From: Cytophagales bacterium
Lineage (GTDB): Bacteria; Bacteroidota; Bacteroidia; Cytophagales; Bernardetiaceae
Length of the DNA stretch: 64,000 nucleotides
NCBI GenBank assembly: GCA_004293815.1
Contig: RDZD01000013.1
Span: 60,422-124,421 of the forward strand
Reading direction: 5' to 3'
The notes beneath the pieces were generated by a model. It was given only the letters and a program-made list of their open reading frames with translations. It was not told the DNA's origin and made no database searches. Positions 7,583-16,451 of this stretch are shown piece after piece. A program made the translations under genes and the position numbers. Each line of letters opens with the position of its first letter. The stretch's first letter is position 1.

Positions 7583-10500
7583 TTATTCCAATCCTAATTC
7601 TACCGAAGGAGTGGAAACTTTTTTATACTGTGCCTTAAACGCGTCTTTGAAAGTTTGCATTTCTTCAGGCGTGGCGGCCTTGTATTTATCTTTGGATTTA
7701 TTTTCTTCGAGCTTTTTCATAAACTCTTCATCAGAGCAAAGAAGTTTGATGTCTCGCACGTTATATTCCAAATAGAGCCAGCGGTTTTCATTAAATTCTA
7801 AGTAGACATACATCGTTTTGTTGTTGTCTTCCATAGGAATTTCTATCATGCCAGTTACTTTGGCATCAATGTCTACCTTGAGCATATTGGCCAGCCCTAA
7901 GTCACCGATACTATAGAAAGCCTTGCGCTCAGGCGACCAGTTCATGGTAACATCCGAGAATACAAGCTTTTTATCGCCAAAATAGTCTGAAAATGAGTGC
8001 CTACCTGGATCAAAGCGTCGTTTGAAGTTATCTACTTCTTTTTTCTCAAGATGTTCTCCCATTTTGTAATGTGTCGTGATGTCGTTTTTGACAGTTCTTG
8101 GAAACTCCTTGCGATTCTCGAGCATGAACTCCTCTATTTGCTTACCCCAATACTTAAAGACTTCGCCTTCACCCTCAAGTCCAATGGCTAGCATGGTATT
8201 GATGGTAAATTTGTTTTCTTTGGTTTTGCCACGTCCTAGACCAGAGGCCAGTGCGCTGAACTTTTCTGTAGACTCCAAGAGGTTCAGCTTGCCTTCAAAC
8301 TCTATGACACCCGTTTCTTTGGAATACTCAAAGCGATTGCCGTTATATTGTTGGCCTGCTTTTTTCTCCTTAGGCATGATGATGTTTTTGCGCGCTACAC
8401 CATCGGTTTCCAGATTACCAGCCGCTTCGATGATTTCAAAGTCAGCTTTATTGCGTTTGGCTTCAATAAGCGGTGCGTAAATTTCTCGCTTACCTTTTTC
8501 TACAAGTACTCCAATCATCAGCTCCGCACCGTTGATTTTACCATTGCCCACTGTAATTTCGCCAGAGCCTGTGAGTGGCAACCAAGGCGCATCAGGGCCG
8601 TCTAAAGAAAGTCTAAACTCACCTTTGAACTGCAAACCTGGTTTCCATGCGTACATAGTAGCAATACCTCGGAACTGGCGGCCTTCTGAAATGAGGAAAC
8701 CTCTGCTCTCTGGAATTTCTATGGTGCTGTAGGTTCCTAGCTTGTTAGCTATCTGCTGGCCTAGGGCTGTAGTTCTGATGTCGATAGGTATAGAGTCCTG
8801 TTTAACTAATTGGCTTTCGAAGTTATCGAACCTAAGGCTTTCTTTTTTGCTCGTGCCGTTATCGTAATCATAAGAAGCTTCACCACTAAAGAAGATTTTT
8901 GAGTGCACCACAATATTACCCTTGTTCAGATGAAAGTAGTTGGTAGCCGCGCTCACATCTAGCTGAGCTTCACGCAACATGTCCATCTGACCATCTTTGC
9001 GAATCGTCACCTCACCGTTATTAGGAATAACTTTGGAGTCTACGACCAAGATGTAAGGCACGCCGCCCACTGAAAGGAGGTTCTCTTTGATATCATACTT
9101 GCCATAAGTAGCCGAAAACTGCACGCCGTTAGTGCTATCAGTACTGGCAAAACCTTGCTCTACGCTACTTTTGCTTTCATCAATTTTAAATTCCAAAATA
9201 TCCTTGTCAATGAGCCATGTGGCTTTGGCAAGAGAGGTTTTGTACTTGGCATATGGAAATTCAAAGGCTTGGTTACCCGAAACTTCAGACTCAAGCTCTG
9301 CCACTTTTGCATTCATGTTATAGTTAATCTTAACATCAGTGGCAGTTACCGCATCCACATTCTTGTTATCAGACTTTACACTAATATTCGAGTGGTTGGC
9401 GTTAAATTTATCCTCTCTGAAATTAAAGCTTTCGGAAGCCATGACAGCATCTTCTGTTTCGAACTTGCCATTGCCGCGCAAGCCGTCGGGTGTGAGTCCG
9501 AGTGTACCCTTAAACTTTGTAGAATCGTGTAAGTTTTTGTCTTTAAGGTTGGTATACATTTCAAAAGACGTAGACTTAGATTTAAACATCATGTCGTTTT
9601 TCTTCACATCCCAGTTGAGCTCGTAGTCCTGCATTTCCGTACCAGGGTAACGCACACCGTTGGCGATGGTGTCGTTGCGAATTTTTGCTTTTGTAAAGGT
9701 AGAACTAGGGTCTCTTGACTCTTTACCGTTGGCTTTCACACTGTCAGGGTAAAATACAAAATCATCAGACTGCACATCGGCTGCCAAATACTTGATAGTG
9801 GCGGCTTTTTTCATCGGGCTGGTTTTAGCTGCTGGGTCTTTGCTGGTGGCTCTGATACCTTTACTGTCCACTGTAACGCTTGCGCCCAGTAGCTTGCCCT
9901 TGCCTTCGTATAGCGCATAGCCAGAGTCAGGCACTACGTGCGTGAATCCCAAGGATCGGTCTTTTTCATTGAAGTGTATCTTTTCCTCAAAATCGGGCAT
10001 GATACCGCTTGTTTTAAAAGTCCCACCAAAATAGAGTTCACTTGGGTTTCGCCTGTCCATTTTGTCCAATGTAAAGGCATCCATCTCAAACTTGACACTT
10101 TCGCTGTAGGCGTTATCCAGAATACTCTTCTTGTCGAAAGTAACCAAGCCACCCTCCGCTGCAGCTAAAATGGGATAATTCTCTACTTCACGGCGCGTGG
10201 AAGTTCCCGATTTGTTCTTTGGGTGATTCAGATAGTAAGTAGCCTTGAAGTTTTTGAAAGTATTGTCCACCATCATTAACTTGCCTGTAGAATCTCTTTT
10301 TCGGAAAATACTTTTGATTTCACCAGTTCTTTTGTCTATGATGGTATCCATGACATACATTTGCATAGAGTCCACCAATTCCATTTCCACCTTGAACGAG
10401 TCATAGAAAAACTGAAAGGGCTTAGAGGCGCAGTGAAAGTCAAATATTTTGCCGTCCATCTTTCCCTTAAACTCCATATCCAAGCCCTTTTTAATGATAA

Positions 10501-12631
10501 CGATGCTATCGCTAGGCGTAGCAGAAATGGTTAAGAGAGGGGTTTCGCTCAAGCGCATGGCCACTACCCCTCTTACCACCAAGTCTCCTTTGTTAAAGTT
10601 CATACCCATGTTGTTGAGGGAGCCAGTTCTTGATATAATTCGGATACGATCATAATCGCTGCGGCGGTTGTTGGCATTGGTATAGAGCAGTCCTTTGCGC
10701 TGGATTTTAACCCAATCGTATTCTGGCTCGTAGGTTACGTACCCACGTTCATGTAAGCCAGCCATAGCAGTTTGAACAATATTGGCTCCTAGATTAAAGT
10801 TTTTGGATAAATCTGCACTTGCAAATTCTAAAGAGGGTTTTTCAAGCATTCGATGATAGCCCACCGCAGAAATAAGCGGATTGAACTTGTAGATGCCCTG
10901 GAGTCGCGCCAAACGCGACTGATCAAAATAATTATAAGACTCAATAAACGCGGGGATATCATTACGTCCTCTCAACACACTGATATCCATGGTGTCGGTT
11001 GTGAAATTGATTTTGACATAATCTGCGTCTACCTCTACTTTGTGATATGTGTCCAAAAATGTTCCGTACTTAAAATCGTCTGATTTCCTGCCCACAAAAT
11101 AAAGAGAGTCTTTAACGCGAAGCCTAGAAAGCATTCCGCGATGCACGATAGAGTCATTGCCATTGTTTAGGTATACCACCATTTCAGCAAGCTGGTTGCG
11201 AATGAACTCTGGGGTGAATTCAAACTGTTTTTTGGAACGCAGCCTCATGCGCAGGGAGTCATTTTTATAGACAGCAATCGTAGAAAATCCCCTAGAAAAG
11301 GACTCACTCGTTACTTTACGACCTCTTAAAGAAAAGCCGCCTGTAAACACGATGCTCTTGGCATACTGTTCTGAAAAGCCCTTTACATTGATATTGGATT
11401 GATAGGACTTAAAAAACGGCATAATAGGCTCTGCGCGTTTGGCTTGTTTGAGGCTTGCAAACTGAAGTTCTCCCCTAACAGCCGAGTCTAGCTTTTCGGG
11501 GTAGTACATCTTGACATTTTTGGCCTTGAACTCAGGTTTGCTTATCTTGAAGTTGAAGCGGTCTAACTCTGCATAGGCTTTGGTAGAGGGTATACCCACA
11601 GAAGACCAGTCAAAAGTCCCGCCTTTACCAGTAAAAGCACCGCCCTGTGTTTTCGAATATACCACATAACCGCTTGTATTCCTAATTTCCACCGTATCGT
11701 TAGGGCTTCTCATTTCTAAAACAGCTCCTTCTAATGCAAGATAAGGCCCCTCCACGACCAAAGAATCCTCAGCGGTTTCGTCATATTGAACCAAATTTTT
11801 TTTCAGAGAGTTAGGATACTTTTCGGTTACAGACTTTTTTTCAATGACAGGTTCTTTAATTGGTGTTCCTCCGTCTGTTCCCCAATCATCGCTGTTGGCA
11901 TCTCCAGAAGGGTCGCCCCAGTCATCGCCTGAAACCGCCCAAGGATCGTTAGCGGCTGTTTCGCCTGAGCCAGCGGGTTCGCTTGTTTCTATATCCCAAC
12001 CAGCCTCATCTGCACCGTCTGTAGCCACTTCGCCTATGTTGGGCATGGTGTCTTCTGCTGCTTGCGTTTCATTGGGGTCTTCTGGCTCAAACGAGGCATC
12101 GCTAGGTTCAGCTTTTATAGGAGCTTTGTAACCAAAAGACAAGCGTCCTTGTTTGAGATAAAGCCCACTGATATCTTTAAATTTATAAATGGCTCTGCTT
12201 TCGGCATAGGTTCGTGCCGAAGTAAAAAAAGGCGTTGCGGTGGCAGGTGAACAGTCTTTGACAGCATTGAAGCTCGCATTGAGCAAATCCTTTAGGTCTT
12301 GGTCTCTAATTGCACCAGACTTATAGCCCAAAACGACTGCCCCCAGATAGTCCTCGAACTGAGGCGTGGGGCGATAGCCTTTTTCATACATCAACTTACT
12401 TGTTTTGTAAATAAGGCTTTTTTCATCGGCTTGAAGGTTGCTCAGCACACCTGAAATTTCTGCTGATACCTTGCTTGACAAAGGCGTGCGAGCACGAGCC
12501 ATGAGCGTCTGAGCATCGGCTATAAACGCTTCTTCTTTTGTAAAAAGCTTGGTATCTTGCGCAGATGCGCCAAAAACTACCAAGACACACAACAAACAAG
12601 AATAGATAAAATATTTTGTGTGTAATCTCAT
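7583..12631 (-). CDS. giant exported protein of unknown function (1,682 residues)
   Basis: The frame is open to 12790, but I start at the ATG before RLHTKYFIYSCLLC because a signal peptide ending in FGASAQ follows and a full promoter lies at 12750-12780, downstream of the earlier possible starts. After about 190 mostly helical residues there is an acidic low-complexity linker (roughly residues 175-265) with repeated DDWG/DPSGD units. The remaining ~1,400 residues look beta-rich, with many alternating hydrophobic strands, no cysteine-rich or catalytic motif, and no C-terminal T9SS domain. I do not recognise a named family, although proteins of this kind occur in related Bacteroidota. A structural role in the envelope or periplasm is inference. 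It is monocistronic. Confidence 0.75.
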   Translation of the reverse strand: MRLHTKYFIYSCLLCVLVVFGASAQDTKLFTKEEAFIADAQTLMARARTPLSSKVSAEISGVLSNLQADEKSLIYKTSKLMYEKGYRPTPQFEDYLGAVVLGYKSGAIRDQDLKDLLNASFNAVKDCSPATATPFFTSARTYAESRAIYKFKDISGLYLKQGRLSFGYKAPIKAEPSDASFEPEDPNETQAAEDTMPNIGEVATDGADEAGWDIETSEPAGSGETAANDPWAVSGDDWGDPSGDANSDDWGTDGGTPIKEPVIEKKSVTEKYPNSLKKNLVQYDETAEDSLVVEGPYLALEGAVLEMRSPNDTVEIRNTSGYVVYSKTQGGAFTGKGGTFDWSSVGIPSTKAYAELDRFNFKISKPEFKAKNVKMYYPEKLDSAVRGELQFASLKQAKRAEPIMPFFKSYQSNINVKGFSEQYAKSIVFTGGFSLRGRKVTSESFSRGFSTIAVYKNDSLRMRLRSKKQFEFTPEFIRNQLAEMVVYLNNGNDSIVHRGMLSRLRVKDSLYFVGRKSDDFKYGTFLDTYHKVEVDADYVKINFTTDTMDISVLRGRNDIPAFIESYNYFDQSRLARLQGIYKFNPLISAVGYHRMLEKPSLEFASADLSKNFNLGANIVQTAMAGLHERGYVTYEPEYDWVKIQRKGLLYTNANNRRSDYDRIRIISRTGSLNNMGMNFNKGDLVVRGVVAMRLSETPLLTISATPSDSIVIIKKGLDMEFKGKMDGKIFDFHCASKPFQFFYDSFKVEMELVDSMQMYVMDTIIDKRTGEIKSIFRKRDSTGKLMMVDNTFKNFKATYYLNHPKNKSGTSTRREVENYPILAAAEGGLVTFDKKSILDNAYSESVKFEMDAFTLDKMDRRNPSELYFGGTFKTSGIMPDFEEKIHFNEKDRSLGFTHVVPDSGYALYEGKGKLLGASVTVDSKGIRATSKDPAAKTSPMKKAATIKYLAADVQSDDFVFYPDSVKANGKESRDPSSTFTKAKIRNDTIANGVRYPGTEMQDYELNWDVKKNDMMFKSKSTSFEMYTNLKDKNLHDSTKFKGTLGLTPDGLRGNGKFETEDAVMASESFNFREDKFNANHSNISVKSDNKNVDAVTATDVKINYNMNAKVAELESEVSGNQAFEFPYAKYKTSLAKATWLIDKDILEFKIDESKSSVEQGFASTDSTNGVQFSATYGKYDIKENLLSVGGVPYILVVDSKVIPNNGEVTIRKDGQMDMLREAQLDVSAATNYFHLNKGNIVVHSKIFFSGEASYDYDNGTSKKESLRFDNFESQLVKQDSIPIDIRTTALGQQIANKLGTYSTIEIPESRGFLISEGRQFRGIATMYAWKPGLQFKGEFRLSLDGPDAPWLPLTGSGEITVGNGKINGAELMIGVLVEKGKREIYAPLIEAKRNKADFEIIEAAGNLETDGVARKNIIMPKEKKAGQQYNGNRFEYSKETGVIEFEGKLNLLESTEKFSALASGLGRGKTKENKFTINTMLAIGLEGEGEVFKYWGKQIEEFMLENRKEFPRTVKNDITTHYKMGEHLEKKEVDNFKRRFDPGRHSFSDYFGDKKLVFSDVTMNWSPERKAFYSIGDLGLANMLKVDIDAKVTGMIEIPMEDNNKTMYVYLEFNENRWLYLEYNVRDIKLLCSDEEFMKKLEENKSKDKYKAATPEEMQTFKDAFKAQYKKVSTPSVELGLE

Positions 12632-12749
12632 ACCAAAAATCAGTGATAACATGGCGTTTCTACTTGGTGATGATGTATGATGGTTATTTATTGTAATAGT
12701 CAAGATAGTGTAAGATAGTGCGTATGCAAAATTGATAACGCTTGTTTTG

Positions 12750-12780
12750 CAAATATATGTATTTTTTGAGCCTATTTCAA
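12750..12780 (-). promoter_or_regulatory. promoter of the giant exported protein gene
   Basis: On the minus strand: TTG (TTTG), 20 nt, then TATATTTG, a complete Bacteroidota promoter. It implies a 5' leader of roughly 110 nt and supports the ATG at 12631 as the start. Confidence 0.7.
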
Positions 12781-12860
12781 AGAAAAACAAAAAATAAGAG
12801 GGTTGCTCTAGCTTTAAGAAAAGAAATTATCAGTTAGCATACGGATTAGCATTTATGTTT

Positions 12861-12881
12861 TACATTTGCTGTATATTTTTG
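12861..12881 (+). promoter_or_regulatory. candidate -7 boxes for the SpoIIE-type phosphatase gene
   Basis: Two consecutive TAnnTTTG matches, TACATTTG at 12861 and TATTTTTG at 12874, lie 75-100 bp before the start codon. Neither has a clear TTG at -33. This 326-bp divergent intergenic region otherwise holds only the promoter of the giant gene. Confidence 0.4.
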
Positions 12882-12957
12882 TATACAAACAGAAGCAATT
12901 GGGCTGAAACTTGTAGATAAACACTGCAATCAAAGAGCATATCTAAAAATTTTATTG

Positions 12958-14493
12958 ATGAACATAAAAAAGTATTGGCTTTCAATTTCAACACTAGGAG
13001 TTGGATATGCAGCTTCTGAAGACGAAAAGAGACGGGTAACTTTAGTAAACCAAATTTCATTTGTATTGCTTTTAGCTATACTGGCTATCACGTTGCTGAT
13101 TACTGTAATAGCCCAAGCTATTACGCCTTTACTTGTATTCCAGCCAATAAATATTGTTCTCATATTTTTGATATTGTTCTGCAATGCTCGTGGTTATATC
13201 CGATTGGCTCAAATCCTAGCTTGTAATGGGCCGGCTATTAATATTCTTTGTGTGTCCATTTACACCAAACTAGAGGGCTTTGGTTTTTCTTTAGCCTTTA
13301 CCATCATGCCACGTTTAGCTTTGATTATCATGTGTTTGTTGCCTGTTTTTATTTTTGGCTACAAGCACTTAAAGCTCACGTTCTTGATGATGTTAGTACC
13401 CTTGTTTTGTATGCTTAGCTTTGATATTGTGCACCAGCTATTCGGTGTGTCGCTTGCAGAGGCTCCTTATATGCCGCCACGAGACTATCTTATCTTACGA
13501 GGCGGTGTTTTTATATTGCTTATTGTGTTTGTACCCTCCCTACTTGTATTACAAAGGCTAAATGCGCAATACGAAGCGGCTATACAGAAACAAAAAGAGG
13601 AAATAGAGCAGCAAAAAAATGATTTAGATAAAAAAACCGAACAGCTCAACACAACTCTGCTTGATTTACAGGATAAAAATGCAAATATTACGGCCAGCAT
13701 CACTTATGCCAAGCGTATCCAGACCGCTATGTTGCCTACAAAAGAGGAAATAGCACAGATTTTTCCAAAAAGTTTTGTCTTTTTCAGGCCGCGCGATATT
13801 GTCAGCGGCGATTTTTATTTTTTCTTGAACACAGATAATCAAACCTTTGTGGCTGCAGCCGACTGTACAGGACATGGTGTACCAGGTGCTTTTATGTCTA
13901 TGATTGGGCACGAGCTACTCAATGAGGCCATTCTTGGAAAAAGCATCACCCAAACGGCTCAAATCCTTGATTTTCTTCATTTGGGAATACAAAAAGCACT
14001 CAAACAGCACGAAACACAAAATGCAGATGGCATGGACATCGCCTTGGTGTGTCTTGACAAAAAAACAAAAGGATTGGCAGAAAAAGATTTCTACCGTTTG
14101 AATTTCTCGGGTGCTATGAACGCCCTCTACATAGTTAAGAAAAGCCTTGAAAGTACAAATTTAGAAGAAATAAAGGGTGATAAGACACCTATTGGGGGCA
14201 TACTCTACGAGCAGAAAAAACAGGACTACACCACTCATGTTTTTGACTTAGATTTAGAGAGATACAGCTATTGGTTTTACATGGCATCTGATGGCTACCA
14301 AGATCAATTTGGAGGTCCCCAAGGGCGTAAATTTATGAGCAATCGCTTTAAACAACTCCTGCTAAGCACAGCAGAGCTAGAAGCTCTTGAACAAGAAGAG
14401 ATGTTTTCTGCACAGCTCCATGAATGGTTGCACACCAGCACCAAAAAACACAAGCAAATAGATGATATTTTAGTGATGGGATTTGGTGTTTAA
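12958..14493 (+). CDS. membrane-bound SpoIIE-family (PP2C-like) serine phosphatase
   Basis: 511 residues from the ATG; a TTG one codon earlier is the only alternative. Six or so transmembrane helices occupy about residues 35-200, then a coiled coil rich in Gln and Lys (about 200-245) connects to the phosphatase domain (about 250-510). Metal-binding motifs are intact: SGDFYFF, AADCTGHGVPGAFMSMIGHE and ASDGYQDQFGG. Proteins of this architecture dephosphorylate STAS-type anti-anti-sigma factors or related regulators in response to membrane or bound signals. No anti-sigma kinase is adjacent; a small protein that may be STAS-like lies 1.3 kb downstream on the other strand. Confidence 0.88.
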   Translation: MNIKKYWLSISTLGVGYAASEDEKRRVTLVNQISFVLLLAILAITLLITVIAQAITPLLVFQPINIVLIFLILFCNARGYIRLAQILACNGPAINILCVSIYTKLEGFGFSLAFTIMPRLALIIMCLLPVFIFGYKHLKLTFLMMLVPLFCMLSFDIVHQLFGVSLAEAPYMPPRDYLILRGGVFILLIVFVPSLLVLQRLNAQYEAAIQKQKEEIEQQKNDLDKKTEQLNTTLLDLQDKNANITASITYAKRIQTAMLPTKEEIAQIFPKSFVFFRPRDIVSGDFYFFLNTDNQTFVAAADCTGHGVPGAFMSMIGHELLNEAILGKSITQTAQILDFLHLGIQKALKQHETQNADGMDIALVCLDKKTKGLAEKDFYRLNFSGAMNALYIVKKSLESTNLEEIKGDKTPIGGILYEQKKQDYTTHVFDLDLERYSYWFYMASDGYQDQFGGPQGRKFMSNRFKQLLLSTAELEALEQEEMFSAQLHEWLHTSTKKHKQIDDILVMGFGV

Positions 14494-15122
14494 GGCTTTT
14501 GATTATAACGCAAAGATCCTACCCACAGTCCGTTTGCAAGGTATTTCAAAAGAATAAACAAAGTATTAACAGTCAGCAATTTGTTGATATTTGTTTAAAT
14601 CAAATATCTCTATAAAACTACTCAGGTATAATTTCTTTTTACCGAATAAAGTAGATGTTCAATCTATACTTTTCAGGCTTTAGCCGATAAAACACTATGC
14701 AAAGACCAAACAGACTTTTTTTGGTTCAATAGTTGAATTTAAGATATATACAAGCGCGTAAAAAAGTTTACGCTGTTTGTTTAGGATAGGATACACTGAA
14801 ATAGGTCTGAGAATTTTCTTAGAATTTATTTGTTTTTCTTCAATATATACGAGTATTAAGTACTCTTAAAACATATATACTTTTTGGGATTTTTATTTGG
14901 TTTATTTGATAATTGACTAAGACCTGTGTAGATTGCACAGGTTTTTTTTTATTATAGCCTATAAAACAGCAATTTGCGCAGTTTAGGTATAGAAAGATCC
15001 AAAACAATAAGACAGTCTGTTTTGTCAAGCATCTCATTGATAAGTAAAAAAACGACTATAAACTTTAAAAATAGGGAACAAAAGCTCTGTTTTTAAGTTT
15101 AATGTGCGTTAAAAAAGCACGT
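14494..15122. other. 629-bp intergenic region with an isolated + strand terminator
   Basis: No credible protein gene is seen; a 65-codon minus-strand frame near 14840-15037 has no supporting signal. The stretch contains a small GCGTAAA/TTTACGC hairpin at 14756-14773 and a good + strand terminator at 14922-14950, about 430 bp beyond the phosphatase stop. It may hold a long 3' untranslated region or a small RNA. Confidence 0.5.
14922..14950 (+). terminator. rho-independent terminator with no obvious gene in front
   Basis: Stem ACCTGTG / CACAGGT with a 7-nt loop, followed at once by a run of nine Ts. Orientation is + strand. The nearest upstream + gene ends at 14493. Confidence 0.7.
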
Positions 15123-15677
15123 ATGAAACATTATTTTTTTCTTGGCTTAGTGCTCGCGGTTTCGCTGAGCTTAGCCTGCCGCTCAAATGGCACTGTCAAT
15201 CCACAAAATAAACAAAACATGAGTTCTGTACATGATTTTAGCCTTCCTAGCCTTGAAGGCAAGGACATCAAACTGTCCAGCTTCAAAGGTAAAAAATTAT
15301 TGATTGTAAACACCGCTTCGGCTTGCGGTTATACACCTCAATACGCTGATTTAGAAAAAGTTCATGATACTTATGGCAGCCAAATCGCTGTTTTAGGCTT
15401 TCCAGCAAATAATTTTGGCGGACAAGAGCCAGGCAGCAACAGTGAGATAGGGCAGTTTTGCCAAAAAAACTATGGGGTAAGCTTTCAAATGTTTGGTAAA
15501 ATTGATGTAGTGGGTGAAAAATGTCATCCTCTTTACAGCTTTTTGGCAGAAAAAGCAGGCAGCAAACCTAACTGGAATTTTTGCAAATATGTAGTTGACG
15601 AAAATGGCAAGGTGTTAAAATTCTACCCCTCATCAGCCAAACCGCTGGATATTGCTAAAGAAATCATTGGTGGTTAA
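15123..15677 (+). CDS. glutathione peroxidase-family lipoprotein
   Basis: 184 residues from the ATG that begins a lipoprotein signal: MKHYFFLGLVLAVSLSLAC, lipobox LSLAC; an ATG seven codons upstream is less likely. The mature domain has the GPx hallmarks: NTASACGYTPQY with the peroxidatic Cys, then GFPANNFGGQEPGSNSEI, and the WNF of the catalytic site in KPNWNFCKYVVDENGKV. A second Cys (QFCQKNYG) is placed as the usual resolving cysteine of thioredoxin-dependent GPx. It probably detoxifies peroxides or lipid hydroperoxides at the membrane in the periplasm. It is monocistronic and ends at a strong hairpin. Confidence 0.88.
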   Translation: MKHYFFLGLVLAVSLSLACRSNGTVNPQNKQNMSSVHDFSLPSLEGKDIKLSSFKGKKLLIVNTASACGYTPQYADLEKVHDTYGSQIAVLGFPANNFGGQEPGSNSEIGQFCQKNYGVSFQMFGKIDVVGEKCHPLYSFLAEKAGSKPNWNFCKYVVDENGKVLKFYPSSAKPLDIAKEIIGG

Positions 15678-15699
15678 GTAAAGCCTGTTACCTCTAAAA

Positions 15700-15742
15700 A
15701 AGAATTAAGTGTTGCAAAAAGAGTTTGCAACACTTAATTCTT
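15700..15742. terminator. bidirectional hairpin between convergent genes
   Basis: A perfect 19-bp inverted repeat (arm AAGAATTAAGTGTTGCAAA) with a 5-nt loop lies between the peroxidase gene and the convergent small gene. A short A/T tract flanks it, but no long T run follows, so terminator function is likely rather than certain. Confidence 0.65.
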
Positions 15743-15771
15743 GCGAGCAGAAAATTGCTTTTAAATCATGT

Positions 15772-16185
15772 TTACAAATTTTCAGCTTCTTCAAGACCCT
15801 CAGCGTAAAGAATAGTTATTGCAGAAAGCACATTGGCAATATCCTCTTGTTGAATTTTTTGACGGCCTATTTCCACCGACTTTCTAAAGATGATATCGTT
15901 TGGTAGTATTTTGATATGTTTCTTGAGGCCAAAAACCGCCATATCCCTCTTCCAAATCAAGTGATACCAGACCATAGAGGCTTGATGAAATACCGTTAAA
16001 GAACGTTTATCAAATATCAATTTTTTAATCTTATGAGTAGGCACAAGCTTCGAGAGCTCCTGAAAAATATCTTGAAATTCTTTAGGCGGGATAAAAGAGG
16101 ACTTGGTGGTGAGCAAAAGCGTGTTTTTGATGTTATCTAGCTGAACACTTGCGTATTTGTTCTCTGAGAGAAGCCTATAAGACAT
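15772..16185 (-). CDS. conserved small cytoplasmic protein, possibly STAS/SpoIIAA-like
   Basis: 137 residues starting at MSYRLLSENKYASVQL. The frame is open further upstream but that part is basic and unlike a protein start. The chain alternates strand and helix: YASVQLDNIKNTLLLTTKSSF, then helix PPKEFQDIFQELSKLVPTH, then KIKKLIFDKRSL, then a tryptophan-containing helix (MVWYHLIWKRDM) and a C-terminal helix. This order resembles STAS/SpoIIAA-like proteins, but the phosphorylatable serine motif of true anti-anti-sigma factors is not seen. It has no signal peptide. Function is unknown. Confidence 0.55.
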   Translation of the reverse strand: MSYRLLSENKYASVQLDNIKNTLLLTTKSSFIPPKEFQDIFQELSKLVPTHKIKKLIFDKRSLTVFHQASMVWYHLIWKRDMAVFGLKKHIKILPNDIIFRKSVEIGRQKIQQEDIANVLSAITILYAEGLEEAENL

Positions 16186-16410
16186 AATTTGATTAGTTAT
16201 ATTTTTTAACCTTAATACTGTAATTAAACTTAAAACTATAGATAGTGTTTTAAATAAGCAGACTTTTTTGTGCTTTCGCCTTTTTACAAATACATTTAGA
16301 TTCTGTAAAAAAACATCAAAAAGGGCTGCGTGTTTAAGTGATATTTCTCTGTTTAAATAATTTTTAGGAAGGCAAAGCTGCAAGCTTTAGTTTTTTACGC
16401 ATATAAAAGT

Positions 16411-16418
16411 TAATTTTG
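16411..16418 (+). promoter_or_regulatory. -7 box of rimO
   Basis: TAATTTTG matches TAnnTTTG and lies 33 bp before the rimO ATG. There is no clear -33 TTG. Confidence 0.4.
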
Positions 16419-16451
16419 CAAGTGCAAATTTAGTCTTTTAGGCAGTCTTCT

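Noticed and set aside
8076..12250. Many open frames of 60-135 codons on the + strand
   Set aside because: All lie opposite the giant minus-strand gene, show the codon pattern of a shadow frame and have no protein motifs.
12632..12790. N-terminal extension of the giant protein
   Set aside because: The extension precedes a signal peptide and the promoter at 12750-12780, so it would not be transcribed in full.
14840..15037. 65-codon minus-strand frame in the long intergenic region
   Set aside because: It crosses the + strand terminator, is rich in Asn/Ile/Lys as random AT-rich sequence would be, and has no conserved feature.
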